12,083 nt of DNA, from the NCBI GenBank assembly GCA_004552385.1, contig SFOL01000073.1, forward strand, positions 1-12,083, given 5' to 3'. Source of the DNA: Bacteroidales bacterium (GTDB lineage Bacteria; Bacteroidota; Bacteroidia; Bacteroidales; Marinilabiliaceae). Shown here one piece after another: positions 1 to 5,917 of the stretch. The notes below the pieces were generated by a model. It ran no database searches, had not been told where the DNA came from, and saw nothing but the letters and a program-made list of their open reading frames with translations. Each line of letters opens with the position of its first letter. Positions within the stretch are counted from its first letter, which is position 1. A program made the position numbers and the translations under genes.

Positions 1-2
1 GT

Positions 3-177
3 GAGAAAGATATTCTCTGTCGTGTGTATTTGCGCGGACGATTGGCGGAGCAATTCAAAATGCGTCGGGAAATATTCCATCGCTTCTTCGCACAAGGGTG
101 GATGGAGAAATGAAAACTACGAGGCTATCCGCACTTACAAGCGCGAGGTGGAGAAGCTGGAACGCGCCTACATGTAG
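3..177 (+). CDS. 3' end of an unidentified gene, with an apparent frame break near 111
   Basis: Two reading frames look coding here and abut. The first is open from base 3 and ends ...RFFAQGWMEK at a TGA at 111-113. The second, one base on, continues ENYEAIRTYKREVEKLERAYM to a TAG at 175-177. Read together they give one plausible charged, helical C-terminus. The break could be a sequencing or assembly error, a real mutation, or a +1 frameshift at AAA TGA. The 5' end lies outside the window, so the start is unknown. The stop codon sits inside the palindrome CCTACATGTAGG. The PP-loop gene follows 33 bases later on the same strand, so this is probably the preceding gene of the same transcription unit. 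I do not recognise the family. Confidence 0.45.
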   Translation, partial: RKIFSVVCICADDWRSNSKCVGKYSIASSHKGGWRNENYEAIRTYKREVEKLERAYM

Positions 178-178
178 G
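167..178. repeat. 12-bp palindrome CCTACATGTAGG, copy 1
   Basis: Perfect 12-bp palindrome overlapping the stop codon of the upstream partial gene, 33 bases before the PP-loop gene. Identical copies lie at 1697-1708 and 6868-6879. Three exact copies in 12 kb is far more than chance would give. Confidence 0.6.
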
Positions 179-210
179 CACGCTGGTACGAAAGAGAGGA
201 GAAAAGAAAG

Positions 211-1116
211 ATGGAAGTGAGTAAAGAGCTACAACGGAAGATTGACACCGCCTACGAGCGATTCAGATGGGCTGCGAAAGAGGCGGAACGCCTGTTCGAC
301 ATGCCGTTGGTCGTGCGATATAGTGGCGGGAAAGATAGTGACGTCATCCTACAACTCGCGAAGGAGAGCGGGGTGCCGTTCCGAGTCACGCACAATCTCA
401 CCACGGCTGACCCGCCTGACAACGTGTACTACATCCGACGCGTGTTCGCGCGCCTACGGGAGGAGGGGATCGACTGTCGCATCAACGTACCGAAGCGATC
501 GTTATGGAAGATAATGCGTGAGACACTGGTCATCCCGTCGCGGATTATGCGCGTGTGTTGCAGTGAGTTGAAAGAGAGAAAGATGCCAGATGCGCCATAC
601 ATCGTGACGGGTGTGCGGTGGGCGGAGTCGGCGGGACGCCGCGCCAAGAGCGGGATTGCGATGGTGCATACCGCGTCCGCCCATACACGGGGGGGTGAGC
701 AAGTTGCCGCCGCCGCGGGGCTCCTCACTACGGACGACGCCTCCTCGCGTCGCCTCTTCGAGCAATGTCAGATGAGGGGTGTGCGTGTGCTTAACCCCAT
801 TATCGATTGGTCGGACGACGATGTGTGGTCTTACCTCGCCTCCCGAGGGATAGAGGGCAACCCACTCTACAAAGAAGGATGGACGAGAATAGGGTGTGTG
901 GGTTGCCCGCTCGCGGGTAGGCGTGCGCGGGAGCTCGCGTTCGCCCGTTATCCGAAGCTCTACAAGGCGTGGCACGACGCGATCTCGTATGTCATCGAGC
1001 GACGGCGGCAAATGGGAAACCCGATGTTTCTTGGGGGGAAGGAGGTCGAGACTGTGGACGATGTGTTGGGCGCGTGGGATGGGAAAACCCTTAAGGGAGG
1101 ATGGATAAACACATGA
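211..1116 (+). CDS. PP-loop ATPase, PAPS reductase / DndC-like family
   Basis: Predicted adenosine-nucleotide alpha-hydrolase of the PAPS reductase superfamily, 301 residues. The PP-loop SGGKDS is at residues 38-43. Further family-like segments are PSRIMRVCCSELKE at 109-122, GVRWAES at 134-140, NPIIDWSDDDVWSYL at 195-209 and GCVGCPLAGRR at 228-238, followed by YPKLYKAWH. Four cysteines (C116, C117, C229, C232) could bind a metal or Fe-S cluster. Family members activate a substrate with ATP for sulfur transfer, or reduce PAPS; similar stand-alone proteins are common in phages and in DNA phosphorothioation systems (DndC). The ATG has AGGAG nine bases upstream. Its TGA overlaps the methyltransferase start as ATGA, so the two are translationally coupled. 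Family assignment is firm. The substrate is unknown, and a role in DNA modification is inferred only from the neighbour. Confidence 0.88.
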   Translation: MEVSKELQRKIDTAYERFRWAAKEAERLFDMPLVVRYSGGKDSDVILQLAKESGVPFRVTHNLTTADPPDNVYYIRRVFARLREEGIDCRINVPKRSLWKIMRETLVIPSRIMRVCCSELKERKMPDAPYIVTGVRWAESAGRRAKSGIAMVHTASAHTRGGEQVAAAAGLLTTDDASSRRLFEQCQMRGVRVLNPIIDWSDDDVWSYLASRGIEGNPLYKEGWTRIGCVGCPLAGRRARELAFARYPKLYKAWHDAISYVIERRRQMGNPMFLGGKEVETVDDVLGAWDGKTLKGGWINT

Positions 1117-2135
1117 GAATACCGACGGTCGTGTCGCTTTTTGGGGGTGCGGGTGGAATGGATTGGGGGTTCATACAAGAGGGGTGGTTGCCAGCCTCCC
1201 CCGCCCACGTCGTCGAGTGCGACGCGACGGCAGTTGCCACCTATAATGCCAACGTGAGCGCTGCGGTGATGATGGGGGATGTGGTTCCGACTGACATAAG
1301 GGGATGGGTGCCGCCGCCCTTGCCAGTTCCGCCCTTAGCCGTCATTGGCGGATTCCCTTGCCCCTCGTTCTCGCGGGCGAGGTCGGCGGTCGCCCGTTCC
1401 AACCCCCTCTCGTCTGGGATGGAGATTGTGGAGGAGACGGCACGGGTCATCGCCGCCGTCCTCCCGCCCGTATTCATGCTGGAGTGCGTGCAACAGTCGC
1501 GCCGACACGCGCTCCCGCTCCTATCGCTCCGCCTCACCGACTACAGCATTACCACCTACGACATCGACTTTTGCGACTATGGCGTGCCGCAACATCGTAG
1601 AAGGATGCTCTACGTCGGGGTGAGAGGGGGTGTGGGTGTTTTGCCGCCCCCGCCAACTCCTCTACCACCATCCGAGTGGAGAACGGCAGGAGACGCCCTA
1701 CATGTAGGTGCGGTTGGAGGAGCCGGCGTGGCGCCGCCTATTATGCAGTTCATCCCACCCGGCTACAACTACCACACTGCGCGTCGAGCGGGACTCATAC
1801 CCGAACACATCCTATCCACCATCCACCCATACCGCATGGAGACGTATTACCAACGCCTCGTCGCAGACAAGCCCGCCTACACGGTGTGTGCGGGTGGTGG
1901 TGGTGGGTCGTATATGTACCACTACGCCGAGGGTGGTCGTGCCCTAACAAACGAGGAACGCGCCGCGCTACAATCGTTTCCTCCATCCCCGCCGTGGCGA
2001 TGGTGTGGTGGTAAGACGGCGGTGAGAAGGCAGATTGGCAACGCTGTGCCGCCAGATGGCATACGCCCGTGGGCGAGATGGCTGGCGTCGGTGGCGTCGG
2101 AGGCGTCGGAGGCGTCTGAGGCGCGAAAAGTATGA
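1113..2135 (+). CDS. C5-cytosine DNA methyltransferase
   Basis: Transfers a methyl group from S-adenosylmethionine to carbon 5 of cytosine in DNA. Visible motifs, numbered from the start at 1113: motif I VVSLFGGAGGMDWGF near 6-20; motif II VVECDA near 33-38; motif IV GGFPCPSFSRAR with catalytic Cys83; motif VI MLECV with Glu124, where many relatives have ENV; motif VIII QHRRR at 160-164; motif X QIGNAVPP at 307-314. The target-recognition region lies between VIII and IX and is glycine-rich, so its site cannot be read. I chose the ATG at 1113 over one at 1101 because it forms ATGA with the upstream stop and has GGGAGGA about 11 bases upstream; the 1101 start would sit on top of that site. Proline-rich linkers and an acidic, repetitive tail (SEASEASEA, from 9-bp tandem repeats) are unusual. 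No restriction enzyme gene is adjacent, so it is probably an orphan protective or regulatory enzyme. Confidence 0.93.
   Translation: MRIPTVVSLFGGAGGMDWGFIQEGWLPASPAHVVECDATAVATYNANVSAAVMMGDVVPTDIRGWVPPPLPVPPLAVIGGFPCPSFSRARSAVARSNPLSSGMEIVEETARVIAAVLPPVFMLECVQQSRRHALPLLSLRLTDYSITTYDIDFCDYGVPQHRRRMLYVGVRGGVGVLPPPPTPLPPSEWRTAGDALHVGAVGGAGVAPPIMQFIPPGYNYHTARRAGLIPEHILSTIHPYRMETYYQRLVADKPAYTVCAGGGGGSYMYHYAEGGRALTNEERAALQSFPPSPPWRWCGGKTAVRRQIGNAVPPDGIRPWARWLASVASEASEASEARKV
1697..1708. repeat. 12-bp palindrome CCTACATGTAGG, copy 2
   Basis: Identical to the copies at 167-178 and 6868-6879. This one lies inside the methyltransferase coding region, where it encodes part of the stretch ALHVG. Confidence 0.6.
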
Positions 2136-2182
2136 CTTTTTTATGACATTATAACAATTTTTTATGACTTTTTTATGACATT
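2131..2182. repeat. Two 20-bp direct repeats at the end of the methyltransferase gene
   Basis: A perfect 20-bp sequence (TATGAC, six T, ATGACATT) occurs at 2131-2150 and again at 2163-2182. Each copy itself holds two TATGAC words. The first copy contains the methyltransferase stop codon, TGA at 2133-2135. The T-runs are not preceded by a GC-rich stem, so this is not a standard intrinsic terminator. Confidence 0.6.
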
Positions 2183-2319
2183 CTACCCAACCCCACCCTC
2201 CACTAGGGCAAAAAAAATTGAGAGAACGAGGATCTAACTACCCAACCCCACCCTCCTTTTTTACAAGACTTTTGTAAAAAAGCGCAGTGTAGGGCAAAAA
2301 AATTGAGAGAACGAGGATC
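2183..2319. repeat. Duplicated C-rich and A-rich segments
   Basis: A 19-bp C-rich word beginning CTACCCAACCCC occurs at 2183-2201 and 2238-2256. A second word running from TAGGGC through an A-tract to ACGAGGATC occurs at 2204-2234 and 2290-2319, differing by one A. The whole block is thus a duplication, and the second copy carries an inserted hairpin (2257-2281). TAGGGCAAA also appears in both copies of the tandem repeat near 5290 and 5510. Confidence 0.6.
2257..2281. repeat. Perfect A/T-rich hairpin, TTTTTTACAA arms
   Basis: Arms TTTTTTACAA (2257-2266) and TTGTAAAAAA (2272-2281) pair perfectly over 10 bp around the loop GACTT. It lies between the duplicated segments. The same arm family recurs at 5918-5947 and 6674-6694. 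The stop codon of the long minus-strand frame that reads through the repeat array falls inside it (2261-2263). Confidence 0.55.
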
Positions 2320-3514
2320 GAATTCCGCTCGCCAGACAAGAAAGGATGGAGGGGGGTCGTCCGATTCGGTCGATTCGGTCGCGATTTCTCGATTCGATCG
2401 AGTCGATTCGGTCGATTCGGTCGCGATTTCTCGATTCGATCGAGTCGATTCGGTCGCGATTCGGTCGCGATTTCTCGATTCGATCGAGTCGATTCGGTCG
2501 CGATTGGTCGCGATTTCTCGATTCGATCGAGTCGATTCGGTCGCGATTGGTCGCGATTTCTCGATTCGATCGAGTCGATTCGGTCGCGATTGGTCGTGCT
2601 GAGGCGTGCTGCGGCGTGCTTGGCGCGTCGATTCGGTCGCGATTGGTCGCGATTTCTCGATTCGATCGAGTCGATTCGGTCGCGATTGGTCGCGATTGGT
2701 CGTGATTGGTCGTGATTGGTCGTGCTGAGGCGTGCTGCGGCGTGCTTGGCGCGTCGATTCGGTCGCGATTGGTCGTGATTGGTCGTGCTGAGGCGTGCTT
2801 GCGCGCGACACACAGCCAACACCGAATACAAGGCGCAAGACACAAAAAAGCCCGATTCCTCAAGCAAAGAATCGGGCAAAATACTATCGCAAGGCGTCGC
2901 GCGACTGACGCTAGCTCCTCACGTAAATACATGTGCAAGCGCTCAAAACGCTCTTTTAGGTCAGGCGCGTCAATGGTGCATAGTGATGACAATGTCTGAC
3001 CGTCAGCATATTGCGCGCTATATTTGACAAAACATGCGCATTCATGAGCAATCATAAACGCCATTTTGAAAAGCGATTGGAAACGACGATCCCATTTGTC
3101 GGGGTCTATATCGGCGTTGTCTATCGCTCGCGACGCGATACCGATGAGACATAGCCCGATCAAGGCTTGGGCGTATGATGCGTTGCGGCGCTCGTCCTCG
3201 AATGTATACTCGCGCTCGATGATTTCGTCGATGGAGCGTTTTCGCGTGCAAGCTAAGGCGCGTTTTACGCATGATTCGACATCGAAATAATCGCAAGTTG
3301 TCGCGCTCTCGAATGTTTCCCAATCGGCGATCGTTTCAAGGTATGCTAGCCGGTCGCCCACTTGTCCGAGTTGTGCTAGGTTAGTCACATAAAAGAGACT
3401 ATCGCTCAGGCGTCGCGAAACCTCTAATTCATTTTGAATTTCTAGCGCGTGCAAGTGCTCGTTACTCGTTAAGCGGGCAATAATGGGTCGAATAGTTTTC
3501 GTGTTCGTTGTCAT
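2261..3514 (-). CDS. Unknown alpha-helical protein whose frame runs through its terminator into the repeat array
   Basis: Family not recognised. I chose the ATG at 3514 (MTTNTKTIRPIIARL) rather than an upstream one because AAAGGAAA lies 6-7 bases before it. The first ~205 residues look like a globular helical protein with charged helices, for example LKERFERLHMYLREELASVARRL, and several cysteines. The frame then continues through the terminator stem (2850-2877) and across the TCGA-rich array, adding about 200 repetitive residues rich in R, D, N, S, I, and ending at TAA 2261-2263. A TAG at 2884-2886, one base out of frame and just before the terminator, would give a natural end ...ASVARRLR. 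The biological protein is therefore probably about 210 residues, with the long tail caused by a frameshift or sequence error. It is the last gene of the minus-strand operon, 111 bases after the 315-residue gene. Confidence 0.55.
   Translation of the reverse strand: MTTNTKTIRPIIARLTSNEHLHALEIQNELEVSRRLSDSLFYVTNLAQLGQVGDRLAYLETIADWETFESATTCDYFDVESCVKRALACTRKRSIDEIIEREYTFEDERRNASYAQALIGLCLIGIASRAIDNADIDPDKWDRRFQSLFKMAFMIAHECACFVKYSAQYADGQTLSSLCTIDAPDLKERFERLHMYLREELASVARRLAIVFCPILCLRNRAFLCLAPCIRCWLCVARKHASARPITTNRDRIDAPSTPQHASARPITTNHDQSRPIATESTRSNREIATNRDRIDAPSTPQHASARPIATESTRSNREIATNRDRIDSIESRNRDQSRPNRLDRIEKSRPNRDRIDSIESRNRDRIDRIDSIESRNRDRIDRIGRPPSILSCLASGIRSSFSQFFCPTLRFFTKVL
2362..2800. repeat. 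TCGA-rich tandem/interspersed repeat array
   Basis: Six copies of a core of about 34 bp begin at 2381, 2423, 2467, 2510, 2553 and 2649. The first five are spaced 42-44 bp apart, varied by extra GATTGGTCGC or GATTCGGTCGC words. Each core holds the hairpin CTCGAT-TCG-ATCGAG, three GANTC sites and one GATC site. A second unit, beginning GGTCGTGCTGAGGCGTGCT, starts at 2592, 2718 and 2781 (the last partial). There are no unique spacers, so it is not CRISPR. Because the period is not a multiple of three, all frames are sampled, yet the minus strand has no stop in any frame across the array. Candidate roles are a partition or protein-binding site, or a methylation-dense control region; none is shown. 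Confidence 0.75.
2844..2877 (-). terminator. Intrinsic terminator of the minus-strand operon
   Basis: Read on the minus strand: a perfect 9-bp stem GCCCGATTC/GAATCGGGC with a 10-base loop, followed directly by six T. This is a textbook Rho-independent terminator. It lies just after the conserved-looking part of the last operon gene, but that gene's frame runs through it without a stop. Confidence 0.85.
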
Positions 3515-3544
3515 GGTGTTTTCCTTTTCGTTTTGGTTGTTGGT

Positions 3545-3567
3545 GGGGCATTCCCTACGAATGCCCC
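3545..3567. promoter_or_regulatory. Hairpin in the leader of the last operon gene
   Basis: Perfect 9-bp stem GGGGCATTC/GAATGCCCC with a 5-base loop, lying 31-53 bases before the ATG at 3514. No T-run follows on either strand, so it is not an intrinsic terminator. In this position it could stabilise or process the downstream mRNA, or be a protein site. The Shine-Dalgarno site itself stays outside the stem. Confidence 0.55.
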
Positions 3568-3625
3568 AAATATTGAATATAACGCGATTTAAGGCGCATA
3601 TACGCAAGAGTGAAAGAGAACATCA

Positions 3626-4573
3626 TTAAAAGGCAATTTCGCCTTTATTTGCCGTTTTATTGCGTTTCTTTACCGAATTATCGCTAGTAGGTCGTTTAGT
3701 TCGCTGTCCAATGTCGCTAGGTGATTCAATCGGTTCTGATAGTGTTGTCGCTGCGCGCGTCGGGCTCGGCTCGTTTCCGCTCGTCGGTGTATCGCCGCAA
3801 GGCGTCGCGCTGTTGTCGCTGTCCGCGCTGTCATTTCCGAGGTGCTTGGCTCGCTCTTTGTCAAGGGCTCGTTTTCGGTCGTCATTGCTGATGCCGTCAA
3901 AAGCGGCGCAAATATGGTCGGCGTCGTTGCCTGCCGCTTGCAATTCGCGCAACTTGGCAATGTCTTGCAAGGCGTCGGCGTCGTGTTGTAATTTGCCGTC
4001 TTGATCGAGGAGCCGCAAGGCGACAGCGCAATCGGTCGGCATAAAGCCGCGTGTCCATAGTATGTCGAATAGCTCCTTGTTGGTATGCGGTAAACACGCG
4101 CCTTTATCGGTTCTGTCAGCTTGTCTAACAAGTATTCTGACGGCCGCGGCTCGGTTCTGTCTGTTCTTGTCATATATACCGCTAGCGTTATCGATTGCGT
4201 AGCGTAGCGCGCTCGCGTCAAATTTGCCGCCATTTGCCGCGCTCGCGATTGCGTCAAGGTGATTTCTGTTTGCGATTGGGATCTGATTTGCCATGTCGGG
4301 GGCAAGTTGCAAGGCCGCACAGAAATTGATGACTGTATAGAATTCATACCATGCGACAGGCAATGCGATTGGCTTTCCCGCCTCGCGTTTTCCGCTTGCG
4401 TCAATTGTAATATATGATTCAAGTTGCAATACGTAGTTACAGAACTCAGCGCTTGTTGGGAATGTCGGGCAATCAGGTCGCGGCAATTCCTCGCGCTTGA
4501 CTTTCGGCGAATTGCCATAAATGTTTTGTGGTGTTGTTGTTGCGATAACTTGCCATGGTTTAATAAATGCCAT
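3626..4573 (-). CDS. Unknown 315-residue protein, middle gene of the operon
   Basis: Family not recognised. The start ATG at 4573 has GAGGAG about eight bases upstream. The N-terminal ~215 residues look globular and mixed alpha/beta, for example ALPVAWYEFYTVINFCAAL near 70-90 and KELFDILWTRGFMPTDCAVAL near 165-185. From about residue 235 it becomes a low-complexity tail rich in S, T, P, D and N, ending basic (KKRNKTANKGEIAF), which suggests a disordered, possibly nucleic-acid-binding C-terminus. No signal peptide or membrane segment is seen. It lies downstream of the strong promoter at 4845-4873 and upstream of the helical protein gene. A second frame, open from 4725 to 3670, overlaps almost all of it. 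Confidence 0.7.
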   Translation of the reverse strand: MAFIKPWQVIATTTPQNIYGNSPKVKREELPRPDCPTFPTSAEFCNYVLQLESYITIDASGKREAGKPIALPVAWYEFYTVINFCAALQLAPDMANQIPIANRNHLDAIASAANGGKFDASALRYAIDNASGIYDKNRQNRAAAVRILVRQADRTDKGACLPHTNKELFDILWTRGFMPTDCAVALRLLDQDGKLQHDADALQDIAKLRELQAAGNDADHICAAFDGISNDDRKRALDKERAKHLGNDSADSDNSATPCGDTPTSGNEPSPTRAATTLSEPIESPSDIGQRTKRPTSDNSVKKRNKTANKGEIAF

Positions 4574-4725
4574 TGTTTTAACTCCTCATCAGAAAGGGTT
4601 CGTGAATAAAGGCGCGTCTTTAGCGCGCCGATGAAAGAAAAGGCGACGGTCGCGGCGATTGCTACTAGCATTGTGATTGTAAAGGCCGTCGTTAAAAAGG
4701 GGGAAAAAGTAGTCAATGCGTACAT
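3670..4725 (-). CDS. Small membrane protein start, in a frame that stays open across the next gene
   Basis: The ATG at 4725 has GGAG eight bases upstream and is the first start after the strong promoter (leader about 113 bases). Residues 1-55 resemble a small inner-membrane protein: a hydrophobic stretch around FTITMLVAIAATVAFSFIGAL (about 16-36), then basic KTRLYSR and DEELKQW. After about residue 51 the frame enters the 315-residue gene one base out of register and stays open for about 300 more codons, with an S/T/Q/R-rich sequence that looks like a shadow translation. Options are a short protein whose stop was lost, a real overlapping gene, or a -1 frameshift fusion into the next gene near GTTAAAAC. 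I trust the first ~50 residues more than the rest. Confidence 0.4.
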   Translation of the reverse strand: MYALTTFSPFLTTAFTITMLVAIAATVAFSFIGALKTRLYSRTLSDEELKQWHLLNHGKLSQQQHHKTFMAIRRKSSARNCRDLIARHSQQALSSVTTYCNLNHILQLTQAENARRESQSHCLSHGMNSIQSSISVRPCNLPPTWQIRSQSQTEITLTQSRARQMAANLTRARYATQSITLAVYMTRTDRTEPRPSEYLLDKLTEPIKARVYRIPTRSYSTYYGHAALCRPIALSPCGSSIKTANYNTTPTPCKTLPSCANCKRQATTPTIFAPLLTASAMTTENEPLTKSEPSTSEMTARTATTARRLAAIHRRAETSRARRAQRQHYQNRLNHLATLDSELNDLLAIIR

Positions 4726-4844
4726 GATGATGTCTCCATTCGTTTTAATTGTTGTTGGTGGGTTAATCGGCTCAGCTGTTCTCTTTCTGCTATTCTGTTG
4801 TCAATCGTAACGAATGGGTTATCACCGCATCGCGTTATGCCTGC

Positions 4845-4873
4845 ACTATAGGCGCAAAAAAGAAAGGTGTCAA
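4845..4873 (-). promoter_or_regulatory. Strong sigma-70 promoter of the minus-strand operon
   Basis: On the minus strand: TTGACA (4873-4868), a 17-base spacer, TATAGT (4850-4845). Two long A-tracts just upstream (about 4874-4896) resemble an UP element. The expected start of transcription is near 4838, about 113 bases before the ATG at 4725. The TGGGCGCG array begins 34 bases upstream of the -35 box. Confidence 0.85.
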
Positions 4874-4897
4874 GCTTTTTTTTAACTTTTTTTTTTC

Positions 4898-5092
4898 GTG
4901 GGTGGTTGGGCGCGTGGGTGGAGCGGCGGGATGGGCGCGTGGGTGGGCGCGTGGGTGGGCGCGTGGGTGGGCGCGTGGGTGGGCGGCGGGATGTGGGTGG
5001 GTGTAGGTGTGGGTGGGCGGCGGGATGGGGGCGGGCTGGATGGGGGCGGGATGGGGATGGGGCGGGCTGGATGGGGCGGGATGGGGATGGTG
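4898..5092. repeat. G-rich tandem array (TGGGCGCGTGGG units)
   Basis: The plus strand is almost free of A and C apart from short breaks. The octamer TGGGCGCG occurs at 4907, 4932, 4944, 4956 and 4968; the last four form a 12-bp tandem repeat. From about 4984 the array degenerates into GGCGGGATGGGG-type units. Runs such as GGGTGGGCGCGTGGGTGGG fit a G-quadruplex pattern. Open frames here on either strand are low-complexity shadows of the repeat. The same octamer in the opposite orientation forms the array at 10125-10170. Confidence 0.8.
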
Positions 5093-5221
5093 CGCGAATC
5101 GAGCTCCCAGGTCGTCCCCATCCCGGATTCGGATTGCCGGCTCGGGTGTGATACATAGACCGACTTTCAGGATTCCAGGCTCCCAGATGCGCGCGTGTTT
5201 TGGTTGGGAGAAGCCCCGCGC

Positions 5222-5615
5222 TCCCCACAAGATGGTAGGAATGCCTCTAGGAGCTCATAGGAGCCTCTAGGACGCGTTTGTTCGCAAAAGTAGGGCAAAC
5301 ACCTTAGGATTGCCTAAAACGCGAAATAGAGCCCTTCTAGGGCATCCTCGTCGATGTGGGGTGAGATGGGCTGGTGTGGGGCGTTGGAGTGTGGGATGGG
5401 GGTGTTGAAGTGTGGGATTGGGAGGTGAGTAAGCCCCCCACACTCCCCGCAAGATGGTAGGAATGCCTCTAGGAGCTCATAGGAGCCTCTAGGACGCGTT
5501 TTCCGGCAAAAGTAGGGCAAACACCTTAGGATTGCCTAAAACGCGAAATAGAGCCCTTCTAGGGCATCCTCGTCGATGTGGGGTGAGATGGCTGGTGTGG
5601 GGCGTTGGAGTGTGT
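5222..5615. repeat. Tandem duplication of a structured ~172-bp unit, offset 222 bp
   Basis: Two nearly identical copies, about 5222-5393 and 5444-5615, are separated by about 50 bp. Each holds CTCTAGGA twice, a hairpin TTAGG-ATTG-CCTAA, a hairpin GCCCT-TCT-AGGGC, and an enclosing GCGTTT/AAACGC pairing. The main difference is a short block: GTTTGTTCGC in copy 1 against GTTTTCCGGC in copy 2. A 10-bp inverted repeat, GGAGTGTGGG (5386-5395) with CCCACACTCC (5437-5446), brackets the linker. On the minus strand both copies encode a short similar peptide end (...LGNPKVFALLL, then RTNAS or PENAS), with no credible start. It could be a duplicated structured RNA, a gene remnant or a protein-binding locus. 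Confidence 0.65.
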
Positions 5616-5917
5616 GGTGGATGGGATGGTGCCGCCTCAGTCGCCCTCGCCGTGCGGTGGGGAGGACTGGGATGTGTGGATTCCCCACCCCAACCCCCCT
5701 CCCATCTCCAGAAAAAAAAAATCGGGGGCTCCATCCAACTACCCTGGTTCCCGCCTTTTTATCTCTCCACCTACCAGACCAAAAGTAATCCTGACATGAG
5801 AAATTCGAAACTCGCCCACACTCAGGCGGGCTTTTAATTTCGAGGACGGCTTATCTTACCCCATACACCGCAAAGTGGCTCTACAAGCCATTATCCGCAT
5901 CCTAGCCAACCTTGCCA
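5616..5917. other. Intergenic stretch with a weak terminator-like hairpin
   Basis: No gene is supported. The stretch contains a C-rich run near 5681-5707 followed by ten A. At 5806-5842 the arms GCCC/GGGC, followed by TTTT and flanked by CGAAA/TTTCG, make a weak terminator-like hairpin on the plus strand. It has no obvious gene to serve. Confidence 0.4.

Noticed and set aside
429..1011. Minus-strand open frames opposite the PP-loop gene
   Set aside because: No ribosome sites and unnatural composition; the plus strand has a clear family match and coupling.
2362..2800. CRISPR array
   Set aside because: Repeats are separated only by variants of themselves, with no unique spacers, and no cas genes are present.
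2303..2999. Plus-strand open frames across the TCGA-rich array
   Set aside because: Pure repeat translations with no ribosome site. They are open because the repeat lacks stops.
3570..3620. Second promoter for the gene starting at 3514
   Set aside because: TTGCGT and TATATT are present but the spacing is about 20 bases and the -35 match is poor.
4713..5270. Pro/His/Arg-rich or Gly/Trp-rich open frames in the G-rich array
   Set aside because: Low-complexity translations of a simple repeat on both strands.
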